From positions 558,001-622,000 of the forward strand of contig CAWCAJ010000012.1 of the NCBI GenBank assembly GCA_963793465.1: a stretch of 64,000 nucleotides of DNA. Direction: 5' to 3'. Origin of the DNA: CAJQPP01 sp963793465 (GTDB taxonomy: Bacteria > Planctomycetota > Planctomycetia > Pirellulales > Pirellulaceae). Below, piece after piece: positions 28,970 through 37,001 of this stretch. Each line of letters begins with the position of its first letter. Position 1 is the stretch's first letter. Under the pieces are notes generated by a model. The model did not search any database. It was given only the letters and a program-made list of their open reading frames with translations, and was not told the DNA's origin. Both the position numbers and the translations under genes were made by a program.

Positions 28970-29755
28970 GTGCGAGGAAAATCGGCCTTGGCGCGTTATC
29001 AAATCAATCCATTGCAACCGACTGGCATCATTGTGCATGGCCTGCATAAAAGCGGCACGATGTTTCTGTATCAGCTGTTCCAGCGTCTGGCACGTGCCCG
29101 GAAAATCGAGTTCTATTCCTCCAATCACGCGACCCCCAATGACCAGTTCGTGACACCGGAAATCGACCACGATTTTTGCTTGTGTCCTATCCGTACATTT
29201 GCTGATGGCCCGACGTGCTTTGGTAGTCATTTGCGTATCAAACGGATATTCCACGTGCGGGATCCGCGTGACGTGTTGGTTTCCCAGTACTTCTCCTATG
29301 GCTGGCGGCATACGGAGGAGGGATTTAATCCCGGTCGTCAGCGGCAGCGAGAATCGATTCGTTCCATGTCGATCGACGAATATGTTTTGAATCAAAAGAG
29401 CGTGGTGCAACCGCTCAAGCGAAACTATGCGGACCTGATTCACCGCCAGCCCTACGCCTTGCGTTCCGTGGTACGCTATGAACAGATGGTGCTGGATTTT
29501 CCATCCTGGCTGGAAAGGGTGTTGGCACCCTTTGAATTCCGCATGCCGGGAATCGTCAAGACCCGGTTCGCGTTCCGGTACCGCAACGAGTTTCAAGCGG
29601 AGTCGGATCCGCGGGCTCACAAACGCAACGTGCTGCCCGGTGACTATTTACGTCGTTTGCAACCGCAGACGATTGATCAGCTGAATGCGATCTTTGAGCC
29701 CGAATTGCGGGCCCTGAAATATTCTTTTCATGCCGCTTTGCCCCACGCCGCCTGA
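28970..29755 (+). CDS. Sulfotransferase domain protein
   Basis: The 261-aa protein has the 5'-phosphosulfate loop HGLHKSGTMFLYQL and the 3'-phosphate motif IFHVRDPRDVLVSQYF, typical of carbohydrate sulfotransferases. I took the GTG at 28970; a TTG at 28988 with GAGG about 10 bases upstream is an alternative. It stands alone, 91 bases before the Dnmt2-like gene. The acceptor cannot be predicted. Confidence 0.85.
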   Translation: MRGKSALARYQINPLQPTGIIVHGLHKSGTMFLYQLFQRLARARKIEFYSSNHATPNDQFVTPEIDHDFCLCPIRTFADGPTCFGSHLRIKRIFHVRDPRDVLVSQYFSYGWRHTEEGFNPGRQRQRESIRSMSIDEYVLNQKSVVQPLKRNYADLIHRQPYALRSVVRYEQMVLDFPSWLERVLAPFEFRMPGIVKTRFAFRYRNEFQAESDPRAHKRNVLPGDYLRRLQPQTIDQLNAIFEPELRALKYSFHAALPHAA

Positions 29756-29846
29756 CCTGGATTGCTGGTAGACTGGAGTCCGAAACAAAGACGTTTCTGG
29801 TATTTCCCACAGCAAAGAGTCCGCGTACGTCGGATGTCATTCGGTC

Positions 29847-30764
29847 ATGTTTACCGAGTTTTTCTGCGGCATTGGTGGCCTGGCCTGCTGTTGGCCCAAA
29901 GGCCCATCCGCCTGGTCAATCGATATCAACGAACGGGCACTGCAGATCCATGCGCTGAACTTCGGCCATCGGCATTGGTGTCAGACAATCGAGTCCATCA
30001 CCGCGCGGGAACTGCAGGCTGCCCCACGCGATTTCTGGTGGATGTCGCCTCCTTGCCAGCCGTATACGAAACGGGGAAAACGGCACGATGCGGATGATCC
30101 CCGGGCGCGGGCCCTGCACCATTTGCTCGGCTTGATACGGGAAATCACTCCCACCAGCCTGGCCCTGGAAAACGTGCCCGGTTTTGCAGACTCGCGTAGC
30201 CATCAGCAGGTGCTGACCGTACTGGAAAGCCAGGGCTATTCCATCCGCGAGCGGCTGCTATGCCCCACGGAGTTGGGTTCCCGCAATCGCCGTCGGCGTT
30301 ACTATTTGCTGGCCAGCCAACGGACCCTGCCCGACTGGCGGGAAACAGCTCCTTTCAGGGACTCCCGTTTCGGGAAAACAGGATTGGAATCCTCATTGGA
30401 TGGGGAGGACTTTCGACTGCCCCACCAGTGGCTTCTCAAATACGGAAAGGCGATCCGCATCGTCGGCGAAACGGATTTCCTTCACGGTACGGCCACGACC
30501 AGCTGTTTTACGTCCGCCTATGGGCGTAGCCCGGTTAGAAGCGGCTCGTACCTGCGTGGTGAATCGGGAATCCGCTTTTTCACGCCCCGCGAAGTGCTGT
30601 GGCAACTGGGTTTTCCCAGGAGCTTTGTGTTGCCGAATTGGGCACCGCAAAAGTTGTGGCCCCTGGTTGGCAACAGTTTGTCCCTGCCCGCGATCAAGTA
30701 TCTCCTGGATCATTTGCCTGGTCGGACTGTGACATCCCCTGTCCAACACCCCACGCCACTGTAA
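29847..30764 (+). CDS. Dnmt2-like cytosine-C5 methyltransferase (possible tRNA methyltransferase)
   Basis: The 305-aa protein has the C5-methyltransferase motifs: FCGIGGL (motif I), SPPCQPYT with C70 (IV), ENVPGF with E108 (VI) and NRRRRYYLL (VIII). The C-terminal part carries features of the Dnmt2/TRDMT1 group. These include SCFTSAYG (C220-F221-T222, the CFT motif), the block FFTPREVLWQLGFP and the final LVGNSL. Dnmt2 enzymes methylate tRNA at C38, and bacterial homologues exist in Geobacter. A DNA methyltransferase remains possible, but no restriction gene is adjacent. The gene is between a sulfotransferase and purL. Ribosome-site support for the ATG at 29847 is weak. Confidence 0.8.
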   Translation: MFTEFFCGIGGLACCWPKGPSAWSIDINERALQIHALNFGHRHWCQTIESITARELQAAPRDFWWMSPPCQPYTKRGKRHDADDPRARALHHLLGLIREITPTSLALENVPGFADSRSHQQVLTVLESQGYSIRERLLCPTELGSRNRRRRYYLLASQRTLPDWRETAPFRDSRFGKTGLESSLDGEDFRLPHQWLLKYGKAIRIVGETDFLHGTATTSCFTSAYGRSPVRSGSYLRGESGIRFFTPREVLWQLGFPRSFVLPNWAPQKLWPLVGNSLSLPAIKYLLDHLPGRTVTSPVQHPTPL

Positions 30765-30824
30765 AATCCACCGTAAATATCGTGAATACACTGCAAACCC
30801 CCAGATGCTTTGGAGTATCCGTTT

Positions 30825-33809
30825 ATGGTGGATCAGGCAACCGCTGTCGCCGTTTGGCAAGTCGTGCTCATGCCAGCTGCTGGCCAACGTGACCGTGCGG
30901 CCCAGGAACTGATCGCGGAAGCTCGGGATGTGGAGCGGGTGGACGATCTGCAAGTCGACTGTGCCCGGGGGTTCCTGTTGCAGGGCGAATTATCCATCGA
31001 TCAGGTGCATGAAATCGCCGGCAATTTATTGGCGGAACCGGTCGTCGAGCAGTTCGCGATTAAGGGCACGACGGCCGACGGCGACGCGTCGACGGACCAC
31101 GACTTGCATGTGCTGCCCAAACCCGGGGTCACCGATGCTCAGGCGGAAACGGCCTTGGCTGCCATGAGGTCTCTGGGTTATCCCGTTCAGGCTGTCCGCA
31201 CGTTTCGGCGCTACCGTTTTCACAATTTATCGGCGACGCAGATCCGGCGGTTGGCGACGAAACTACTTTCCAACGAAGCCATCGAGCAGGTGGTGTTCGG
31301 CACCCTGCAGATTGCGGATTTGCAGGTGCAGCATGCCTACGAATTCAACTTGCAGATTTTGCCGTTGCGGAACGCCAGTGACCAGGAGCTGACTCGAATC
31401 AGCCGCGACGGAGGGTTGAGCCTGACGTTGGTGGAAATGCAGACAATTCAGCAACACTTTCAGTCTTTGGACCGGGATCCTACCGATATCGAGCTGGAAA
31501 CCGTGGCCCAAACCTGGTCGGAACATTGCAGTCACAAGACATTGGCAGGACGAATCGAGTACAGCGATGAGTCGGGAACGCGTTACTTTGACAACATGTT
31601 GAAGGAGACCATCTTCGCGGCAACTCAGACCATTCGCCGTGATCTGGGGGAAGACGACTGGTGTGTTTCCGTGTTCAAGGACAATGCCGGCATCGTCAAG
31701 TTCGACGAACAGGCCTGTCTGACTTTCAAGGTGGAAACACACAACCGACCCTCCGCACTGGAACCTTACGGGGGTGCCAACACGGGAATTGGCGGAGTGA
31801 TCCGCGACACTTTGGGAACTGGCATGGGTGCCAAGCCGATTTGCAATACCGATGTGTTCTGTTTCGCACCCCCTGACATGTCCGCCAGTGAATTGCCACC
31901 GGGCGTGTTGCATCCGCGGCGGATCATGAAAGGAGTCGTGTCTGGCGTTCGCGATTATGGAAATCGCATGGGTATCCCCACGATCAACGGGGCTGTGTAT
32001 TTTGACCGTCGTTATGTAGGCAACCCGCTGGTGTTCTGTGGGAATGTCGGCCTGATTCCCAATGACATGGCCTTCAAACAACCGCGGGCGGGCGACTTGA
32101 TCGTAACGGTAGGCGGATCAACCGGCCGCGACGGAATCCACGGAGCCACCTTCAGTAGCGCCGAGTTGACAGAACACAGTGAAGTCACTTCGGGTGGCGC
32201 CGTGCAAATTGGCAACGCCATCACGGAAAAAATGGTGGCCGATGTGTTGCTGCAGGCCCGGGATCGCCAGCTGTATACGGCCATCACTGATTGCGGCGCC
32301 GGCGGCTTCTCCAGCGCCGTCGGTGAAATGGGAGAAGAAATTGGGGCGGTCGTCTGGCTTGAGAAAGCCCCATTGAAATATCAGGGCCTGTCTTACACGG
32401 AGATCTGGATCTCTGAAGCACAGGAGCGAATGGTGGTGGCTGTGCCGGAAGAGCATTGGTGTGAGTTTCATCAACTCTGCCAGGACGAATCGGTGGATGC
32501 GACGGTGATCGGAAAATTCGAGGCCACCGGGCAGCTGAAATTGACGTTTCACGGCCAGGAAGTGGGTTGCCTGGCAATGGAGTTCCTGCACGAGGGTCGC
32601 CCCCAAGTCGTTCGCCAGGCCACGTGGCGGACAGCAGAGCCGACCGGGGACGTGGAAGTCCCGCCGGATTGGGACCCCAACCGGTCTCTGCTGGAAATTT
32701 TGGCGTGTCCCAACGTAGCCAGCAAACACTGGATCATCCGCCAGTACGATCACGAAGTGCTGGGGGGCAGCGTGGTCAAGCCCCTGGTCGGAATGAACAA
32801 TGACGGACCCAGCGATGCGGCCGTGATTCGACCGCGGCTGGATTCCCGACGCGGCCTGGCGGTGGCCTGTGGGATGAACCCTTACTTCGGCGACCGGGAT
32901 CCCTACCATATGGCGCAAAGTTCGATTGACGAAGCGTTAAGGAACTGCGTGGCCGTAGGTGCCGATCCTTCACGGATCGCGATTCTGGACAACTTTTGCT
33001 GGGGATACACGGACCGACCGGAAACCCTGGGCAGTCTGGTTCGGGCGGCGTTGGGTTGCCATGATCTGGCAATCCAGCTGCAAACCCCTTTTATCAGTGG
33101 CAAAGACAGCTTGAATAATGAATTCAGCTACACCGATGATTCCGGTCACCGTCAAACCATCCGTATTCCGGCAACCCTGCTGATCAGTGCCCTGGGTCAG
33201 GTACCCACTGTCGATCAGTGCGTGACCATGGATTTGAAACAACCCGGAAATCTGATCTATCAGGTCGGCGTCACCAGACTCAACGAATTGGCGGGCTCGC
33301 ATTTCAATCTGATCCATGGCCGAAACACCGGTCAGGTCCCCAAAGTTGACGGGCAGAGGGCCAAAACGGTTTTTCGCAGAATGTATCAGGCCATCTCGCA
33401 GGGATGGACCTGTGCGGTACACGACCTCAGCGAAGGTGGCCTGGCCGTAGCTGCAGCGGAGATGGCTTTGGCTGGAGGTTTCGGCATGTCCCTGGATTGG
33501 GGAAAAATCCCCCTGGTCTCGGATACTGAAGTGGGGCGTCAAAACAATGGACACTGGCAACCCGACGATTGGAGTCCGCAACAAATCATGCTCGGGCATT
33601 TGTTTGCCGAGAGCAATACGCGGTTCCTGTGCGAGGTACCCCTTGATTCAGCAGCGCAATTCGAAGACCTGATGCAGGAGCACGCCTTCCGTATCGGCGG
33701 CGTGGTCGAAGAACCCCGGTTGGAAATCTTACGGGACGGCAAGCTGGGCATCTCCTTGTCGATTCAGGAAATCAAACAGGCCTGGCAATCACCACTGGAT
33801 TGGAATTAG
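30825..33809 (+). CDS. purL: PurL with fused N-terminal PurS-like domains (FGAM synthase)
   Basis: The 994-aa protein has two PurS-like repeats in the first 165 residues (VWQVVLMPAAGQRDR..., DLHVLPKPGVTDAQAE...). The PurL core follows, with WSEHCSHK, VETHNRPSALEPYGG and the glycine-rich segments of the AIR-synthase-like fold (GGSTGRDGIHG, DCGAGGFSSA). It makes FGAM from FGAR and ATP using ammonia from PurQ. I chose the ATG at 30825, with GGAG 9 bases upstream. The downstream purQ gene is 3 bases away. The PurS-like region means a separate purS gene may not be needed. Confidence 0.93.
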   Translation: MVDQATAVAVWQVVLMPAAGQRDRAAQELIAEARDVERVDDLQVDCARGFLLQGELSIDQVHEIAGNLLAEPVVEQFAIKGTTADGDASTDHDLHVLPKPGVTDAQAETALAAMRSLGYPVQAVRTFRRYRFHNLSATQIRRLATKLLSNEAIEQVVFGTLQIADLQVQHAYEFNLQILPLRNASDQELTRISRDGGLSLTLVEMQTIQQHFQSLDRDPTDIELETVAQTWSEHCSHKTLAGRIEYSDESGTRYFDNMLKETIFAATQTIRRDLGEDDWCVSVFKDNAGIVKFDEQACLTFKVETHNRPSALEPYGGANTGIGGVIRDTLGTGMGAKPICNTDVFCFAPPDMSASELPPGVLHPRRIMKGVVSGVRDYGNRMGIPTINGAVYFDRRYVGNPLVFCGNVGLIPNDMAFKQPRAGDLIVTVGGSTGRDGIHGATFSSAELTEHSEVTSGGAVQIGNAITEKMVADVLLQARDRQLYTAITDCGAGGFSSAVGEMGEEIGAVVWLEKAPLKYQGLSYTEIWISEAQERMVVAVPEEHWCEFHQLCQDESVDATVIGKFEATGQLKLTFHGQEVGCLAMEFLHEGRPQVVRQATWRTAEPTGDVEVPPDWDPNRSLLEILACPNVASKHWIIRQYDHEVLGGSVVKPLVGMNNDGPSDAAVIRPRLDSRRGLAVACGMNPYFGDRDPYHMAQSSIDEALRNCVAVGADPSRIAILDNFCWGYTDRPETLGSLVRAALGCHDLAIQLQTPFISGKDSLNNEFSYTDDSGHRQTIRIPATLLISALGQVPTVDQCVTMDLKQPGNLIYQVGVTRLNELAGSHFNLIHGRNTGQVPKVDGQRAKTVFRRMYQAISQGWTCAVHDLSEGGLAVAAAEMALAGGFGMSLDWGKIPLVSDTEVGRQNNGHWQPDDWSPQQIMLGHLFAESNTRFLCEVPLDSAAQFEDLMQEHAFRIGGVVEEPRLEILRDGKLGISLSIQEIKQAWQSPLDWN

Positions 33810-33812
33810 CGA

Positions 33813-34589
33813 ATGAAGAAACCCCGTGCATTGGTGTTACGCGCACCCGGTACCAATTGTGATCAGGAAACCGCATACGCTTTCCGTTTGGCAGGAGGAG
33901 AGGCAGACTTTCTGCACATCAACCAGCTGATCGAACAACCGCAAGCCACTCGTCAATACCAGATTCTCTGTGTGCCCGGCGGATTCAGTTTCGGTGACGA
34001 CATCGGGGCCGGGCGAATCCTGGCCAGCAAGTTCACAAGCCGCCTGAAAGACTGCATTGCTGAGTTTCGCGGGGCTGAAAAACTGGTACTGGGAATTTGC
34101 AATGGCTTTCAGGTCTTGATCAAAACCGGGTTTCTGGTTCCGGCGGATCCGCAGGGTTTACCGGTGACGCTCACCTGGAACCATCACGGTCGCTACGATT
34201 GCCGCTGGGTCACGCTGCGGTCCGCCGGATCCAATTGCGTTTTTCTGGGTGACACGGAACAACTGTATTTGCCCATAGCCCATGCCGAAGGTCGCTTTGT
34301 GCTGCGGGATTCCCAAACCCTGGAACGGTTAACCCAAGCCCGTCAATTGGCACTGAAATATGTCAACCCCGATGGCTCCAACGGCGAGGTCCCTTACCCG
34401 TTCAATCCCAATGGTTCCGACGAGAATATTGCCGGGATATGCGATGAGACGGGACGCGTGTTCGGGTTGATGCCCCATCCCGAACGTTACGTCGATCCCA
34501 CCCAGCACCCGCGTTGGACGCGACTGCCAAAAGATACACCGGCCGATGGGTTACAGATTTTCAGGAACGCCATTCAGTACTTTGCCTGA
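33813..34589 (+). CDS. purQ: PurQ, glutaminase subunit of FGAM synthase
   Basis: The 258-aa protein is a class I glutamine amidotransferase. The nucleophile is the Cys in LGICNGFQ, and the His-Glu pair is in LMPHPERYV. It feeds ammonia to PurL, which lies 3 bases upstream, so the two are co-transcribed. The start is ATG MKKPRALVLRAPGTNCDQET. It has normal length for the long PurQ form. Confidence 0.96.
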   Translation: MKKPRALVLRAPGTNCDQETAYAFRLAGGEADFLHINQLIEQPQATRQYQILCVPGGFSFGDDIGAGRILASKFTSRLKDCIAEFRGAEKLVLGICNGFQVLIKTGFLVPADPQGLPVTLTWNHHGRYDCRWVTLRSAGSNCVFLGDTEQLYLPIAHAEGRFVLRDSQTLERLTQARQLALKYVNPDGSNGEVPYPFNPNGSDENIAGICDETGRVFGLMPHPERYVDPTQHPRWTRLPKDTPADGLQIFRNAIQYFA

Positions 34590-34632
34590 GGGGGCTGGCC
34601 GGGCGGGGAGGGCCTGGTGCCCATCGCTTTCC

Positions 34633-34660
34633 GGTGATTGGATAACGGTGATTGGATAAC
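34633..34660. repeat. 14-bp direct tandem repeat (2 copies)
   Basis: ggtgattggataac occurs twice head-to-tail between the purQ stop and the stop of the convergent cytochrome-like gene, 10 bases from the latter. Confidence 0.9.
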
Positions 34661-34669
34661 GGACTTCGC

Positions 34670-35626
34670 TTACCGGTAATCACCATGGCACTGCGTGCAA
34701 GCCTGATTGATGCGGTTCAAAGCCGAGTTGACCCCGTCCAGATCTTTTACCCTGGCCGCTGCCTTCATGTCCAAGGCCGCGGTCAGCATCTGCTGGGCCC
34801 AGGCATTGTACTCCGGGTCGTCAGCGTCCAGCATTTCGGGTAGCTGCAAAACTCTCCCCAGCGCTGCCACGATGGCTGCTTCATGCAAGACTGCATTCAC
34901 GTTTTCCTGAAAGTCTTTTTCGCTGGCGGTGGCCTGCTTGAGTTCGGCAGACACCGACAATTCCAGGCGAGTCATGATCGGACCCCGATCCACCAAGCTC
35001 GACCAATCGGTAACCTGCTCGAAGGTGGCGCCGGGCAATTCCGGGAATTTGCCCCCCCGCACCAACTCGTTGAGATCTTCCTTGCGTTGCTCGACGTTGC
35101 GAAATGAGCTGATATCGGCCGAGCGACTCTTGGCCGCCGTGCCCGCCAACGCAGTGCGTACAGAATCGGCCTGGTCTCGCCACCTTACATCGGATTCATA
35201 CTGACCAATCACCGCAAACCATAACGCCAACATGGAGAAGTGCTCACTGATCTCCTGATGACTGGTCTTGAAACGCACAGGCGTCGTGATTTGTTCGTCA
35301 AGCTGCAATTGCCAGCGTTTGACTTCATTTTCCAGGACGGTGCCTTCCACCAACTCGGACCAGCTGCCCGTTGGACTGGTGGTCTCCGCTGGCAAACCTT
35401 TAGGGGGTGGATCCATCGCTGCCAAGTCGCCCGCCTGCGGCCGCGAACCAACCAAACCGTCCCGGAAGATATCTTCAAAAAAAATGCCCCGCCAGTGCTG
35501 GGGATCCAAGGCCGGTCGTTTTGCCCGAGTCACGGGTGGTTTGGGCTGCGGGACCGTATTTTGGGCCGCTACCGCACTCGCCGCAATCAGGACCATCAGT
35601 CCAGGCAAGATCAGAATTTTTTTCAT
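34670..35626 (-). CDS. Exported protein with C-terminal CxxCH haem-binding motif
   Basis: The 318-aa protein has a signal peptide (LPGLMVLIAASAVAA). It is largely helical and ends with CTQCHGDYR, a c-type haem attachment motif near the C-terminus as in class II cytochromes c (c', c556). It is much longer than those proteins (usually about 130-150 aa), with an N-terminal half that I do not recognise. Periplasmic electron transfer is plausible. It has no close partner gene; the divergent neighbour is the ApbE-like gene. Confidence 0.7.
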   Translation of the reverse strand: MKKILILPGLMVLIAASAVAAQNTVPQPKPPVTRAKRPALDPQHWRGIFFEDIFRDGLVGSRPQAGDLAAMDPPPKGLPAETTSPTGSWSELVEGTVLENEVKRWQLQLDEQITTPVRFKTSHQEISEHFSMLALWFAVIGQYESDVRWRDQADSVRTALAGTAAKSRSADISSFRNVEQRKEDLNELVRGGKFPELPGATFEQVTDWSSLVDRGPIMTRLELSVSAELKQATASEKDFQENVNAVLHEAAIVAALGRVLQLPEMLDADDPEYNAWAQQMLTAALDMKAAARVKDLDGVNSALNRINQACTQCHGDYR

Positions 35627-35797
35627 CGGGACTCGAACCGTGTTTTCTGTCTAGAATGCTGAGAGCGTTTCCGTTTCCGGCAACCTGTCCTATCGTCATT
35701 GCGTTGGAGCAGACTGTCAAGCTGGACAGGGACACCTTCAGTCGTTGGCAAGAGGCACGCTGCGACTGCCGACTGTACCGGCCCCAAAAACAGCAGC

Positions 35798-36853
35798 GTG
35801 AAAAAAAAACACCCCAATCGACGAGAACTGATCGCCAATGTGCTGCCGCGGAAGGCAGGTGAATTGGCCGCTGACGAAACCGTCGTTTTCGGACCGCTCT
35901 TTCATTTCTCTGCCAACGCCATGGGTTGCCAGTTCCAGGTCCTGTGCACGGCCGCAGGTCGCCAGTCGTTGGCAACCGCCGTTACCGGGGCCTTTGCACG
36001 GATCCACGAGCTGGAACAACAGCTGTCGATTTATCGGGATACCAGCGAGTTGGCGGCGATCAATCGCCAGGCAGCGAGGTCACGGGTCCATGTGGAGGCG
36101 GGTCTATTTGAGCTGTTGCGACTGTCCCACCGGATCAGCTTGCTTTCCGATGGGGCTTTCGACATTACAGCCACTCCCGTTTCCCGATTATGGAAAGCAC
36201 ATCGTCAACAGCGAACGCTACCCGACCAAGACAGCATTCAGCAGACGCTCACCCAAGTTGGATTTCAACGGCTTCAGCTGGACGAGACCGACCTGTCCGT
36301 CGGCTTTGACCAGGCGGGTTGCGTGATCGATCTGGGTGGCATTGGCAAGGGTTATGCCATCGACTGCATGCGTGAATGGCTGCAGTCCTGCGGATGCCAG
36401 GACTTTCTGATCCACGGTGGTCAAAGCAGCGTGATGGCTTGTGGACAACGCGACAACCAGGCGGAAACCAGTCGCCACCCTTGGGAGATTGCCCTGGCCC
36501 ATCCACTGAATCCCACCGAGCGTCTTGCCAGACTGCGCTTGGACAACCAGGCGATCGGGACCTCCGGCAGCGGCCGGCAATACCACATCATCGCAGGTCG
36601 TCGATATGGGCACATCATCGACCCCCGCACAGGTTGGCCAGCCGACCATTTTCTGTCCGTGACGGTACTGGCCGACACCGCCGTGTTGGCGGATGCCTTG
36701 GCAACGGCGATCTTCGTAGCCGGTCCCGACCAGGCGGCTGGCATTTGTGAACGGTTTGGGGTGTCAGCGGTCCTGGTGGCGGACCATAAAAATGAGCTGC
36801 TGATAACCACCGTCAATCTGCCCGACGAGAGAATCACCCTGGAAACCGGTTGA
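35798..36853 (+). CDS. apbE: FAD:protein FMN transferase (ApbE-like)
   Basis: The 351-aa protein shows ApbE family blocks: AMGCQFQVL, DLGGIGKGYAID, HGGQSSVMACG, TSGSGRQYHIIAGRRYGHIIDPRTGWPA in two parts, and ADALATAIFVAG. These enzymes attach FMN to a Thr of flavoproteins such as NqrB, NqrC or RnfG using Mg. I took the GTG at 35798 (VKKKHPNRREL) as start; the frame is open upstream to 35699. There is no strong signal peptide, and the ribosome site is weak. No Nqr or Rnf gene lies nearby, so the target is unknown. Confidence 0.85.
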   Translation: MKKKHPNRRELIANVLPRKAGELAADETVVFGPLFHFSANAMGCQFQVLCTAAGRQSLATAVTGAFARIHELEQQLSIYRDTSELAAINRQAARSRVHVEAGLFELLRLSHRISLLSDGAFDITATPVSRLWKAHRQQRTLPDQDSIQQTLTQVGFQRLQLDETDLSVGFDQAGCVIDLGGIGKGYAIDCMREWLQSCGCQDFLIHGGQSSVMACGQRDNQAETSRHPWEIALAHPLNPTERLARLRLDNQAIGTSGSGRQYHIIAGRRYGHIIDPRTGWPADHFLSVTVLADTAVLADALATAIFVAGPDQAAGICERFGVSAVLVADHKNELLITTVNLPDERITLETG

Positions 36854-36942
36854 CGGGTACGAGCCAGGCCACGCAGTGGAAATTGAGAACGTGTGACCGG
36901 TGCAGGCCAGTGGATCGGCGGCAACGCAACCCATCCATGGTT

Positions 36943-37001
36943 GCCGTTTTATTGCCGTTTTATGGACGGGCCGTTTTATGGACGGGCCGTTTTATGGACG
37001 T
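36943..37001. repeat. 16-bp tandem repeat abutting a stop codon
   Basis: Three copies of gccgttttatggacgg (at 36954, 36970 and 36986) and a partial one at 36943 end directly at the TAG stop (37002-37004) of the leftward spermidine-synthase-like gene. Confidence 0.95.

Noticed and set aside
34590..34669. Terminator after purQ
   Set aside because: GC-rich segments are present but there is no stable hairpin followed by a T-run; only the 14-bp repeat is clear.
35699..35797. N-terminal extension of the ApbE-like gene
   Set aside because: The extra residues lack a signal peptide or ribosome site, and the coding blocks begin after the GTG at 35798.
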